Below the pieces are notes generated by a model. The model made no database searches. It was not told the DNA's origin and was given only the letters and a program-made list of their open reading frames with translations. Made by a program: the position numbers and the translations under genes. A DNA stretch of 64,000 bases, taken from assembly GCF_050571805.1 (NCBI RefSeq), contig NZ_CP192219.1, one strand, 5' to 3'. The stretch is from Halodesulfovibrio aestuarii. GTDB taxonomy: Bacteria > Desulfobacterota > Desulfovibrionia > Desulfovibrionales > Desulfovibrionaceae. Below are positions 36,795 to 45,953 of the stretch, one piece after another. How positions within the stretch are numbered: position 1 is the stretch's first letter; each line of letters begins with the position of its first letter.

Positions 36795-38162
36795 ATGAAG
36801 ATTGGACGCTATACAGTATGCGGCCTCCTTGGCAGGGGCGGTATGGGGGCTGTGTTTAAAGCTCGTCAGCCGGTTACGGGGCGCATTGTTGCATTAAAAG
36901 TGCTTAAGCCGTCAGAGATGATGGAATTTCTGGTTGAACGGGAAGAGCTTATCGCACGGTTTGAAGCAGAAGCGCGCATTATGGGAAAACTCGATCATCC
37001 TAATATTGCAGCCATATGGGATTATGATATTGCGGACGGTACGCCTTTTTTTATCATGGAGTATTTTTGTCGTAACCTTGGCATGGTAATCGGTGAAAGC
37101 TACCGTGTGGAAGCGCCGACGCGCAAGCTTCCGCTTACAACTGCTGTTTCGTATGCGTCTCAGACGCTTGATGCTCTTTACCGGATGCATCAGGCAGGGA
37201 TTGTGCACAGGGATGTGAAGCCGTTTAATCTTATGATTACCGGGCTGGATGAAATTAAGCTGATTGATTTCGGCTTGTCACGGCTTCGCGGCGAGATGAC
37301 CCCGACGTCCGCTGCAAAGGGCGAACGCATCGGTTCCCCGTATTATGCTGCACCTGAGCAGGAAGCAGCACCGGACAGTGTGGATGGCAGAGCGGATATT
37401 TTTTCTGTAGGTGTTATGTTATACCGGATGCTTACAGGGGTATTGCCTACAGACGAAGCTCTGTATACAAACAATGTTGTTCCGCATGCCAGTCAATATT
37501 CTCTCGATCTTGATAATGATTGGGATGCATTTTTCGATACTGCAATGGCGTTTGATCCGGAAAAGCGGTTTGCCACAGCTAAGGATATGCGCATTGCGCT
37601 TGATTCTTTGGTTGAGACATGGCGTGAACGGGTTGATAACGAATGTCGGTTTATTGATGAATTTGCTGAAACGCAGCCGTGCTCCACAGATGCTCCAGTG
37701 ATGCGTATAGAGCCGATTAAAGTGCGTCTTGCGCAGGCTCAGCAGACCTTCGGTCTAGATTCATTATGGCGTCCTGATTGTGCAGGTCTGGCTGATCTGG
37801 TTGATAATGAGGACGGAACAGTAACCGATGTTGTGACAGGAAAAATGTGGCAGCAGTCCGGTAGCGAATTTGCGTGTACATGGGACGAAGCCCATACGTA
37901 CATAGCGTCGCTGAATGAAATAAATTTTGCTGGCTATCAGGATTGGCGGTTACCAACAGTAGACGAGCTTTCGTCACTAGTGCAGGAACCACCGGAACTT
38001 GGAGCTTTTTGTGTGCCGCAGCTTCTGGACAGTGCACAGGATACACTCTGGACGTGCGACACAAAGTCGTATATGGCGGCATGGTTTGTGAGTGCATCAA
38101 TGGGGTTTGTGGGCTGGCAGGATATGACGTGCCAGTTTGCAGTCAGAGCGGTGCGCGGGTAG
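36795..38162 (+). CDS. Serine/threonine protein kinase with C-terminal DUF1566 domain
   Basis: 455 residues. The N-terminal Hanks-type kinase domain (1-280) has the glycine loop LLGRGGMGAVFKA, Lys35 in VALKVLK, catalytic HRDVKPFN (Asp140) and DFGLS (158-162), so it should be active. The C-terminal part (about 325-455) is a DUF1566 (Lcl-type) domain: DNEDGTVTDVVTGKMWQ and GYQDWRLPTVDELSSLV. DUF1566 is found in lectin-like and surface proteins and may be a ligand-binding module. There is no membrane helix, so both domains appear cytoplasmic. Paired with the phosphoesterase gene immediately upstream. Confidence 0.9.
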   Translation: MKIGRYTVCGLLGRGGMGAVFKARQPVTGRIVALKVLKPSEMMEFLVEREELIARFEAEARIMGKLDHPNIAAIWDYDIADGTPFFIMEYFCRNLGMVIGESYRVEAPTRKLPLTTAVSYASQTLDALYRMHQAGIVHRDVKPFNLMITGLDEIKLIDFGLSRLRGEMTPTSAAKGERIGSPYYAAPEQEAAPDSVDGRADIFSVGVMLYRMLTGVLPTDEALYTNNVVPHASQYSLDLDNDWDAFFDTAMAFDPEKRFATAKDMRIALDSLVETWRERVDNECRFIDEFAETQPCSTDAPVMRIEPIKVRLAQAQQTFGLDSLWRPDCAGLADLVDNEDGTVTDVVTGKMWQQSGSEFACTWDEAHTYIASLNEINFAGYQDWRLPTVDELSSLVQEPPELGAFCVPQLLDSAQDTLWTCDTKSYMAAWFVSASMGFVGWQDMTCQFAVRAVRG

Positions 38163-38198
38163 ACGAACTATCCATACAGATAAAAAAGGAGACCTAAT

Positions 38199-38876
38199 AT
38201 GGGTCAGGAAATACAGAAAGAATGTACCCGCTGCGGTACATGTTGTGCAAAGGGCGGCCCTGCTCTGCACAAAACAGACCTTGAGTTGTACGAAAAAGGG
38301 GTGTTTCAGCGTAAAGACCTGATGACATTCCGTCGCGGAGAACTGGTGCGTAATAACGTAACAGGTCAGCTTGAACCGCTTCAGCAGGAAGTCGTAAAAA
38401 TCACCCGCCGTAACGAAAGTACATGGACTTGCTGCTTTTTTAATGTGGTAGACCGTCTTTGTTTCATTTATAATGACCGTCCAGCAGAGTGTAGAACTCT
38501 GGACTGTTGGAATCCTGATGCTCTTCAGGAAATGTACGAAGAAAACCGCATATCCCGCTTTGATGTTCTTGGTGATAATAACGGATATGCTGAGCTTGTA
38601 AGAACACACGAAGAAAAATGTGGCTATGAGTACCTCGGGACTATTTACGAACGTATGAAAAATGATCCTTCTGCAAAAGAAGAGTTTTTGGAATCAGTAC
38701 GCTTCGATATGGCATTCCGTAAGGTTGTTCAGGAAAAAGCAGGGATTCCGGCAGCAGAAATGGAATTTCTTTTTGGTCGCACTCTTGGTGAAACTGTACA
38801 CATGTTCGGTCTGCGTATCGTAGAAACTGAACATGGCCCTGAGCTTGAGAATATTACTGAGAAAAAAGTTAGCTAG
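38199..38876 (+). CDS. YkgJ family Fe-S/zinc cluster protein
   Basis: A 225-residue cytoplasmic protein. The N-terminal CTRCGTCCAKGGPAL (9-23), then CCFF and RPAECRTLDCW, give the cysteine pattern of the YkgJ (UPF0153) family, thought to bind an Fe-S or zinc centre. The last 100 residues are helical and not diagnostic. It starts 36 bp after the kinase gene with an AAGGAG site and is followed 19 bp later by hldD, so it belongs to the same transcription unit. Its role is unknown. Confidence 0.82.
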   Translation: MGQEIQKECTRCGTCCAKGGPALHKTDLELYEKGVFQRKDLMTFRRGELVRNNVTGQLEPLQQEVVKITRRNESTWTCCFFNVVDRLCFIYNDRPAECRTLDCWNPDALQEMYEENRISRFDVLGDNNGYAELVRTHEEKCGYEYLGTIYERMKNDPSAKEEFLESVRFDMAFRKVVQEKAGIPAAEMEFLFGRTLGETVHMFGLRIVETEHGPELENITEKKVS

Positions 38877-38895
38877 TTTCTGCTAGGAGGACCGT

Positions 38896-39867
38896 ATGTA
38901 TATTGTTACTGGTGGCGCCGGAATGATCGGCAGTGCTATGATCTGGAAGCTCAATGAAATGGGCATCACAGATATTATTGTAGTGGATAATCTCGCTTGC
39001 ACCGAGAAATGGAAGAACCTTGTTAACCGTACCTATGAAGAATATATCCATCGCGATACATTTCTTGAAATGGTAATGCACGACCAGCTTCCTTGGGAAG
39101 TTGATGCAGTTATTCATATGGGCGCGTGTTCTTCTACTACAGAAAAAGACGCAGATTTTCTTATGGAAAACAATCTGCAGTACACCAAAGCAATGTGTGA
39201 ACTTGCACTTATGAACGATGCAAGATTCATTAACGCGAGCTCCGCGTCAACATATGGTGATGGCCAGTTCGGTTTTGAGGATTCCCTTGAAACTATGAAA
39301 AAGCTGAAGCCGCTGAATATGTACGGATATTCCAAACAACTTTTTGATCTATGGGCAGCCCGCACCGGACGTCTCGATAAGATTGCGTCTCTTAAATTCT
39401 TTAACGTGTACGGTCCGAATGAGTACCACAAAGGCAACATGAAAAGTGTTGTATGTAAGGCTTTCTACGAGATTGGTGAGACTAAAGAGATGAAGCTCTT
39501 TAAGTCATACCACCCGGACTACCCGCACGGTGGTCAGAAACGTGACTTTGTGTACGTAAAAGATTGTGTTGAAGCTATGTGGTGGTTACTTGAAAACCCG
39601 CAGGCTAATGGTATCTTCAACTTTGGTACCGGCACCGCACGTACATGGAATGAACTTGCTAATTCAGTATTTGCAGCAATGGATATTGAATCCAACATCA
39701 GCTACATTGAAATGCCGGAAATTCTGCGAGGTAAATATCAGTACTTTACTGAAGCACCAATGAAACGCCTTCAGGATGCCGGTTGTCCTGTTAAATTCCG
39801 TTCTCTTGAAGAGGGCGCGAAAGATTATGTCCAGAACTACCTTGCGCAGGAAGATCCGTACCTGTAA
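38896..39867 (+). CDS. hldD: ADP-L-glycero-D-manno-heptose 6-epimerase
   Basis: Epimerises ADP-heptose for the inner core of lipopolysaccharide. The 323-residue SDR-type protein has the NAD loop YIVTGGAGMIGSAMIWKL at the N-terminus, INASSASTYGDG, the catalytic YGYSK near 143 and FFNVYGPNEYHKGNM. The phenylalanine usual after GGAG is methionine here. RDFVYVKDC and FNFGTGTARTWNELA are typical of HldD. It has an AGGAGG site and ends the operon at a terminator. Its presence shows a Gram-negative outer membrane with heptose. Confidence 0.93.
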   Translation: MYIVTGGAGMIGSAMIWKLNEMGITDIIVVDNLACTEKWKNLVNRTYEEYIHRDTFLEMVMHDQLPWEVDAVIHMGACSSTTEKDADFLMENNLQYTKAMCELALMNDARFINASSASTYGDGQFGFEDSLETMKKLKPLNMYGYSKQLFDLWAARTGRLDKIASLKFFNVYGPNEYHKGNMKSVVCKAFYEIGETKEMKLFKSYHPDYPHGGQKRDFVYVKDCVEAMWWLLENPQANGIFNFGTGTARTWNELANSVFAAMDIESNISYIEMPEILRGKYQYFTEAPMKRLQDAGCPVKFRSLEEGAKDYVQNYLAQEDPYL

Positions 39868-39929
39868 TTGCCCATTGAATAGAGAATCCGGGTATCGCAG
39901 ATTTGGTAGTCTGCACAAATAGCAAATAA

Positions 39930-39958
39930 AAAGGGTGGAGTTGTTAGCTCCACCCTTT
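39930..39958. terminator. Bidirectional terminator between hldD and the DUF190 gene
   Basis: AAAGGGTGGAG (39930-39940) and CTCCACCCTTT (39948-39958) form an 11-bp stem with a T-rich tail between convergent genes. Confidence 0.9.
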
Positions 39959-39973
39959 CTTATTTTTCAGAGT

Positions 39974-40321
39974 CTATTCCAATGTTTTTCCACCACAACG
40001 GACAAGGCACATGCTTACCGGTTCACGCAGGACGATTCCCTGTGGAACCATTTCACAAAGTGTATTTGAAAAAGCATCAAGCTTTTCTTTATCATCCACC
40101 ATATGGATAATTACAGGGACATCGGAGCTTCTGCCCAGTGGGCGTTCTCGGTGTATGGTCTTTGCTGCCCCGTAGCCCATAATTCCTTTGTGTACTGTAG
40201 CACCGGCGATACCGCTTTTTTGGGCTTGTTCAACAATTGCGCGGTAAAGAGGTTCGCCGTTGTGTGTTCTATCCTCATCAATAATGCATGTAATACGTTC
40301 TACATTTGTGCATTCTTTCAT
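39974..40321 (-). CDS. DUF190 (PII-like) protein
   Basis: 115-residue protein of the DUF190 family, which folds like PII signal proteins: ITCIIDEDRTHNGEPLYRAI, AGATVHKGIMGYGA and VPVIIHMVDDKEKLDAF. DUF190 genes are commonly next to fluoride channel genes (crcB), and some members bind adenine nucleotides; here no crcB is near. A GGAGG site precedes the ATG at 40321. It probably forms trimers and modulates a transporter or enzyme encoded elsewhere. Confidence 0.85.
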   Translation of the reverse strand: MKECTNVERITCIIDEDRTHNGEPLYRAIVEQAQKSGIAGATVHKGIMGYGAAKTIHRERPLGRSSDVPVIIHMVDDKEKLDAFSNTLCEMVPQGIVLREPVSMCLVRCGGKTLE

Positions 40322-40594
40322 TTCGGCCTCCGTCGGGGCTGTTCTAAGCGTTGCGGTGTATTGGAAAATTGTGTGCGTATTCTTTTTTAAAAAATTTAAT
40401 GAATACCATCACACAATACCGTTTCCGCGGAGTTGTATCTGCTATTTTAAACAGGGTGACGGGCAGTTACCTGTAAAAAGTACTGCATACGACACGAAAA
40501 ATATAAAATGATCATAGAGTAGGCTGTAATTTAAGGGAAAATCTTTGATGTGTATTACGATTTGTGGTGTGATTTTTTTTCAAACGGGGAATGG
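40322..40594. other. Upstream region of the DUF190 gene
   Basis: 273 bases of mostly AT-rich DNA between the mutL terminator and the DUF190 gene. It should hold the DUF190 promoter. I looked for a fluoride riboswitch on the minus strand and did not find its conserved core. Confidence 0.35.
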
Positions 40595-40644
40595 AAATCA
40601 AAAGAACGGTCAGTAGGATTAGCTATTGACCGTTCTTTTGATTT
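40595..40644. terminator. Terminator after mutL
   Basis: AAATCAAAAGAACGGTCA (40595-40612) and its perfect 18-base complement (40627-40644) around a 14-base loop, 21 bases after the mutL stop. The T-rich flanks suit termination in both directions. Confidence 0.85.
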
Positions 40645-40665
40645 TTATGCTGAAAGAAAAATATG

Positions 40666-42732
40666 TTATCCCTTACGCTTAAACATTTTTTCCAGATCAT
40701 CAATGGAAAACTGTATAACAGCAGGGCGGCCATGCGGGCAGTAGGTTCTGTCCGGAGTTGTAAGCCACTGCGCAATGAGTCCGGCTGCTTCATCTGAGGT
40801 AAGCTTTTGTCCGGCCTTGATGGCGCTTTTGCAGGACATCATAGCCCATAAATCTTCCATGGAGCTTATCTGACCGGAGAGAATTTCACGCAAAAATTCT
40901 TTTGCTTCAGCCGTTTCAAGGGCATTTGGAATCCCTTTAACACGGACAGCAGCTTCTCCTGCCGTGGCCAGTGAAAACCCGATTTTTTCCAGATCGCCCC
41001 ACATTTCTTGTAGTCTGTGTGCCTCGGAAGGATGAAGAGCAAGGTTGATAGGTAATGCTAGAAGCTGAGAGTGCCCCTGTGAGGCATCACGTTTGATACG
41101 CTCAAATAAAATTCGTTCATGTACCGCGTGCTGATCAAGTAACACGAGTTTGTGATTCCGCTGGCGGATGATGAGGTACGTATTTGCCAGTTGACCGAGA
41201 TATGTCAGGTCACCGATAGTTACACTCTTGTTCTCTGCCGCTGATTCGGGATAAATATTCTGCGTTTCGTAGTCTTCTGCTGCTGAAGGAGCTTGCATGC
41301 CGACAGCATGTACCTCTTCTTCGTAGAGTTGTATTGGTGGTGTTAGGGAAAGGTCTCCCTGCTCAGAAACAGCGGCTAGCGGTTCATTCATTTCCAGCAC
41401 AGGAGCATATGGGTCTGTTTGGCGCACTGTGGACGGGGTAAAGTTGATTGAAACGTCGTTGACTTCTTCCTCTTCGGAAACCTGCGAAACAGGGCTGTGC
41501 ATCGTATGCACAACTTCGGTCTCGTATCCTGTTGCTTTCGTATTCGGATTGCTATTGATAACGTTGTCGGCATCTGCTGCGCCCCAGAAACCGGCAGGTT
41601 TAGGTGGCGTAGAACTCAGGTTCATTGATGCCTGTGTTGCCGCAGGAGCTTGCTTTGCTGAAGGGATAGCAAAGGGATCGGTTCCTGCTTCAACCTGCTC
41701 GAGTACGGTCAGATCATCCAAAGCACGCTCAACGCCTTTACGGACAGCAAGGTAGACGCTGTTTTCATCCTGAAAACGTACTTCGTTTTTCGCAGGGTGT
41801 ACATTCGCGTCCACAAGTTCCGGTTGCATAGTAAGGAACAGCGCAACTTGCGGGTATTCTTTACTCAACAAGCGGCCTTTGTAGCCATCGCGCACTGCGC
41901 GCATGAGAAGCCTGTCGTTTACAGAACGACCATTTACCCAGAAGAGCATCCGGTCTGCACGTGGCTGTGCCTTTTGCGGATGCCCTGTCAGTCCGTTTAC
42001 TATGTAGCCGTCGCGGGTATGGTCCAGCGGGAGAAGGGACTCTGTAATGGCTGGCGGCCAAAGGGTGGCCAGTCGGTCACGAAGTGTCTGATTTTTTGGA
42101 AACCGCCAAACTTCGCGTCCGTTGTTTGTAAACGTGAAGCCGACATCTGGACGGGCAAGCGCAAGGCGTGAGAGCATTTCCTGACAGCGCTTTGTTTCTG
42201 TATTCTTTGTTTTCAAAAATTTTAGTCGTGCCGGAATATTGGCAAACAGGTCACGAATTTCAACCACAGTTCCCTGATGTAATGCAGCAGGGCCTTGGTT
42301 GGTGATATTGCCGTGCTCTACACTAATGAAGAACGCATCTGCCGGAGTGTTTTCGACTTCCGGTGCCGGCGCTGAGGTAATGGTAAATGTAGAGACGGAT
42401 GCAATAGAAGGCAGTGCTTCGCCACGGAATCCGTAGCTGCCTATGTTCATCAATTCTTCCAGACTTGCGACTTTACTTGTGGCATGACGGGTCACAGCCA
42501 TCTCAAGCTCATCCTGCGGGATTCCGTAACCGTTATCCCGTACCTGAATGAGCGTTTGTCCGCCTTCTTCAATAGTAATATCTACGTGTGTCGCACCAGC
42601 ATCGATACTGTTTTCTACAAGTTCTTTCACTACAGAAGCAGGACGTTCGACAACTTCACCTGCGGCAATCTGGTTGCGCAGGTCAGAGGGAAGCACTTGA
42701 ATATGGCGTCTGGTATCAGTTTTCTGTGTCAT
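40666..42732 (-). CDS. mutL: DNA mismatch repair protein MutL (endonuclease type)
   Basis: Couples mismatch recognition by MutS to strand removal. The 688 residues carry the GHKL ATPase N-terminus: IAAGEVVERPASVVKELVEN, DAGATHVDI, VRDNGYGIP, TRHATSKV and GFRGEALPSIASVS. After an acidic low-complexity linker (about 340-480), the C-terminal dimerisation domain has LLDQHAVHERILFE, the metal-binding endonuclease motif found in MutL of bacteria without MutH, plus SCKSAIKAG and CPHGRPAVIQF. So this MutL probably nicks DNA itself. Confidence 0.96.
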   Translation of the reverse strand: MTQKTDTRRHIQVLPSDLRNQIAAGEVVERPASVVKELVENSIDAGATHVDITIEEGGQTLIQVRDNGYGIPQDELEMAVTRHATSKVASLEELMNIGSYGFRGEALPSIASVSTFTITSAPAPEVENTPADAFFISVEHGNITNQGPAALHQGTVVEIRDLFANIPARLKFLKTKNTETKRCQEMLSRLALARPDVGFTFTNNGREVWRFPKNQTLRDRLATLWPPAITESLLPLDHTRDGYIVNGLTGHPQKAQPRADRMLFWVNGRSVNDRLLMRAVRDGYKGRLLSKEYPQVALFLTMQPELVDANVHPAKNEVRFQDENSVYLAVRKGVERALDDLTVLEQVEAGTDPFAIPSAKQAPAATQASMNLSSTPPKPAGFWGAADADNVINSNPNTKATGYETEVVHTMHSPVSQVSEEEEVNDVSINFTPSTVRQTDPYAPVLEMNEPLAAVSEQGDLSLTPPIQLYEEEVHAVGMQAPSAAEDYETQNIYPESAAENKSVTIGDLTYLGQLANTYLIIRQRNHKLVLLDQHAVHERILFERIKRDASQGHSQLLALPINLALHPSEAHRLQEMWGDLEKIGFSLATAGEAAVRVKGIPNALETAEAKEFLREILSGQISSMEDLWAMMSCKSAIKAGQKLTSDEAAGLIAQWLTTPDRTYCPHGRPAVIQFSIDDLEKMFKRKG

Positions 42733-43043
42733 ACAAATTCCATTCTACGGCAGTTATATTTCAGAACTGAAGGTTCTATGTTTCGTGTACTGAATTAGTT
42801 TTGTTTTGGCAATTTGCATCGTTGAAAAGGCTCTTTTGAGAGGGCGCGTTTTAGGTATATGTTATTTGGCAAGCGTTATACGCGGACTTTTTGCGATGAA
42901 GTTATAACATAAGTAACTGCAAAAGTTATTTACAAGACCTCACCGTCTCGGTACGTATTTAAGAGTAGAATAAGAAACTGTATGTTGTATGCAGTTTCAT
43001 GGTGTTTTTGTTGCAAGTCAGAGGCGTGGTTGCAGCAAGATGT

Positions 43044-43082
43044 AAAAAATAAAGGGACTCAATGAGAGTCCCTTTATTTTTT
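43044..43082. terminator. Terminator downstream of the PFKFB-like gene
   Basis: A long perfect stem with AAATAAAGGGACTC (up to 43060) pairing with GAGTCCCTTTATTT (from 43066) and a 5-base loop. It directly follows the stop codon on the minus strand; T-runs on both strands. Confidence 0.93.
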
Positions 43083-43084
43083 AG

Positions 43085-44308
43085 CTAGTTACTGAGATCT
43101 ACATCCATAAATTTGACAAGTTCAAAAAGCTTTTTTTGTTGCGTGGATATAATATGGAACAGTGAGTTTTGCGGAACTAAAATGTATGGAACGTCTTCTT
43201 GTCTTCTGAACAGAAAGTGGGAAAGGATCATGCGGTTGATGGCCTGATGCCCCACAATGAGGACGCGTTCTGCGTTACCGGAGAGGAACAGTGCTTTTTT
43301 TAACCCTCTGTCCACTCGTTCCTTCAAAGTGATATACCCTTCCCCCTTTGGATAAACATAGCCATATTTATCGTAGGAACGTTCGCGCGCAATTTCTGGA
43401 TATTGTTCTTTAATTTCAGAATACATTAAGTTCTCACATACCCCTGCATCAATCTCATCGAATTCAGGAAGCGGTATTACCGTGCAGTTGGGCATATGAT
43501 TTACAACATATTGTGCAGTCTGTCTGGAGCGGCGCTTCATACTGGTGAATATGTAGTTGATCTCTTGTCCTTTAAAATATTCACCAAGGCAGCTTGCCTG
43601 TTTGTGGCCCAGTTCCGTTAAGGAAGAGTCGCCTCCGATTCTGTCCATTACATTATATTCAGTCTGCCCATGACGTGCGAGGTAAAGGTTGCGCACCCAG
43701 TCTGAAACAAGAATATCCCGTATATTTGCGTAGAACGGTACGCTGCTTGGTACATTTTCATTTAGAATGAGGTTGTGGAGAGAGTCCACCACGACCCACA
43801 TCTTTTCATCCAGGAGCGGGGAGTAAATGTGCTTGTAGTATTTGATGCGCTCTTTGAAGCTCATGCAGGCCTGTTCTTCGGTAAGTTTAGAAAATTCAGG
43901 CAGTTTTGTTTTACGAAGAATAGATGCCTCCACCAACTCTTCATCATTATTGATGCACTCAATCCAGAGAATCGGATAGGTAGCCATGCGCTCAATGGTG
44001 AGACGACGATGGCGGCTGACGTTTGTAGCATCTAAGATAGCTACGTTGCCACCGCCTTGTAGAAATTCTGTGGCACGATTCATATTGGTAACGGCAATTT
44101 CTTCACGAGCCGCTTTACCCGCCTGATTGGTGGGGCAGTAAAATTCAGGTTCAGAAGATTTGACGCCAAGTTGTTCACGTCGGATGTCACCATTGTTGAA
44201 AATTTCTGTGCGAATACCTTCTTTTGAGAGGCCGTCTAAAATTTTTGCGGCAACAGTGGTTTTACCGCGTGCAGGAAGACCCATCATACCAATATAAAGC
44301 TTGTGCAT
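43085..44308 (-). CDS. Bifunctional 6-phosphofructo-2-kinase / fructose-2,6-bisphosphatase homologue
   Basis: 407 residues with the two-domain build of eukaryotic PFKFB. The N-terminal kinase domain (1-205) has Walker A GLPARGKTT (10-18), identical in core to the animal enzyme, NNGDIRREQLG and ILDATNVSRHRR (91-102). The C-terminal histidine-phosphatase domain (207-405) has LARHGQTEYN (phospho-His213), GRIGGD-like DRIGGDSSLT, FDEIDAGVCENL (acid near 285), YVYPKGEGY and IVGHQAINRM (His354). Most catalytic residues of both activities are present. It may therefore make and break fructose-2,6-bisphosphate, a regulator hardly known in bacteria. It follows malQ by 73 bp, suggesting a link to glycogen or maltodextrin use. 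Confidence 0.88.
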   Translation of the reverse strand: MHKLYIGMMGLPARGKTTVAAKILDGLSKEGIRTEIFNNGDIRREQLGVKSSEPEFYCPTNQAGKAAREEIAVTNMNRATEFLQGGGNVAILDATNVSRHRRLTIERMATYPILWIECINNDEELVEASILRKTKLPEFSKLTEEQACMSFKERIKYYKHIYSPLLDEKMWVVVDSLHNLILNENVPSSVPFYANIRDILVSDWVRNLYLARHGQTEYNVMDRIGGDSSLTELGHKQASCLGEYFKGQEINYIFTSMKRRSRQTAQYVVNHMPNCTVIPLPEFDEIDAGVCENLMYSEIKEQYPEIARERSYDKYGYVYPKGEGYITLKERVDRGLKKALFLSGNAERVLIVGHQAINRMILSHFLFRRQEDVPYILVPQNSLFHIISTQQKKLFELVKFMDVDLSN

Positions 44309-44381
44309 TCATCCTCCGGTATGTGCAGAACTGGCGTGCTGCCAGTACATGTATCGCGGGTATTTTGTATCTTCCTTGCGG

Positions 44382-45884
44382 TTATGTCCAGCGTCCAAAT
44401 AGTCCTGTGAGCTGGGCGAGTCTGTTGAACATTGGATGCTGCTGTTGCTCTTTGGTCATGCGCCATTCCCAGTTTCCGTTGGCAGTGGACGGCGTATTCA
44501 TTCTACCTGAATTATCTAAGCCGATAATATCCTGAACAGGAAATATGACTGTGTTTGCTACACTCTGCATGGCAAGACGCATGAAGGTAAGGTGCACGTT
44601 ATCAAGGTCTGTGCATTGTCCCACAAATTCATGCAGATTGTTGCGTCCATGATCTCCGGCTTCCGTCACGTACCATCCTTTTACGGTAGAGTTGTCATGC
44701 GTACCGGTGTACAGGACACAGTTAGCTTCATGATGAAACGGAGTGTCTGGATTTCGGGACAGATCACCGCCGAAACCGAATTGGAGAATTTTCATTCCCG
44801 GTAGGTTAAACTGATGTTTCAGTTCGCGCACATCTGCCGTTATAACTCCGAGGTCTTCTGCAATGATGGGGAGCATTCCAAGGCGCAAGGTGAAGGTTCT
44901 AAACAGCTCCATCCCGGGAGCTTCAACCCATTTCCCGTTTATTGCAGTTGTTTCTGAAGCTGGTATTTCCCAGTAGCCTGCAAAGCCCCTGAAGTGGTCG
45001 AGCCGAATTTTATCCATAAGTATAATATTATGGCGCATCCGGTGTACCCACCATTCGAATTTCTCATGCTGCATGGCTTCCCAATTAAATACCGGATTGC
45101 CCCAACGTTGACCTGTTGCGCTGAAATAATCTGGAGGAACTCCGCCAACATGTGTTGGGTTGCCATTTTCGTCCAGCTTAAACAAATGCGGGTTTGTCCA
45201 CACATCGGCACTGTGGTGAGTTACATAAATAGGGATGTCACCGATTAAATACAGCCCGTTCCTGTTGCAATATGCCCGCAGTCTTTTCCATTGGGAAAAG
45301 AAAATATGCTGCACAAACTCTTCAAACATGATGGCATCGCTATGTTCGGTATCCCATTGCTCTAGTGCTTCTTTATCTCTGTGTTTTAGTGGATCTGGCC
45401 ATTGGCTCCATATTTTGCCTGGATGTTCGTCCATGATGGTCACAAACCGTGCATAATCACGTAACCATTGCGCATGGTTTTCTTTGAATTCTGCAAAGTG
45501 AGGACATGCATTCAGTGACTTTTTTCTACGTGCAAAGGCAAGGCGAAGCAGATGTGCTTTGTAGATTCCCATTGCGCCGTAATTTACATGGCTTGCGTGT
45601 CCCTGCGGAGCGTCTCGTACTTCTTCCCACGTTATGATGCCGTCTTCGACCATCATTTCCGGGCTGATAAGCAGAGGGTTTCCCGCAAAAGCAGACCAGC
45701 TGGCATAGGGGGAATTCCCCATAACTTCAGTCGTTGGAGTTGTTGGTAAAAATTGCCAGTACAGCTGGCCATGTGAGCGTAAAAAATCAGCAAAGTCATA
45801 CGCAGCGGGACCTAAGTCTCCGATGCCGAATCGCGATGGAAGCGATGTAATATGCAAGAGTATTCCGCTGGAGCGAATATTCAT
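44382..45884 (-). CDS. malQ: 4-alpha-glucanotransferase (amylomaltase)
   Basis: Transfers alpha-1,4-glucan segments between maltodextrins in glycogen or maltose metabolism (GH77). 500 residues from the ATG at 45884, which has a GGAGG site. Family marks are SGILLHITSLPSRFGIGDLG at the N-terminus, LPTTPTTEVMGNSPYASWSA, LIGDIPIYVTHHSADVW, the nucleophile region IRLDHFRGFAGYWEIP, IAEDLGVIT and YTGTHDNSTVKGWY. It is transcribed with the downstream PFKFB-like gene. Confidence 0.95.
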   Translation of the reverse strand: MNIRSSGILLHITSLPSRFGIGDLGPAAYDFADFLRSHGQLYWQFLPTTPTTEVMGNSPYASWSAFAGNPLLISPEMMVEDGIITWEEVRDAPQGHASHVNYGAMGIYKAHLLRLAFARRKKSLNACPHFAEFKENHAQWLRDYARFVTIMDEHPGKIWSQWPDPLKHRDKEALEQWDTEHSDAIMFEEFVQHIFFSQWKRLRAYCNRNGLYLIGDIPIYVTHHSADVWTNPHLFKLDENGNPTHVGGVPPDYFSATGQRWGNPVFNWEAMQHEKFEWWVHRMRHNIILMDKIRLDHFRGFAGYWEIPASETTAINGKWVEAPGMELFRTFTLRLGMLPIIAEDLGVITADVRELKHQFNLPGMKILQFGFGGDLSRNPDTPFHHEANCVLYTGTHDNSTVKGWYVTEAGDHGRNNLHEFVGQCTDLDNVHLTFMRLAMQSVANTVIFPVQDIIGLDNSGRMNTPSTANGNWEWRMTKEQQQHPMFNRLAQLTGLFGRWT

Positions 45885-45953
45885 AAGAGCCTCCAAGAGT
45901 AGGGTTCACTCTTTCTATATCATGGAGGCTGTAGTGGAGACTAGCGAGGAGGT

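Noticed and set aside
40322..40594. Fluoride riboswitch before the DUF190 gene
   Set aside because: A GATGG stretch occurs on the minus strand, but the rest of the conserved core and pairing is missing.
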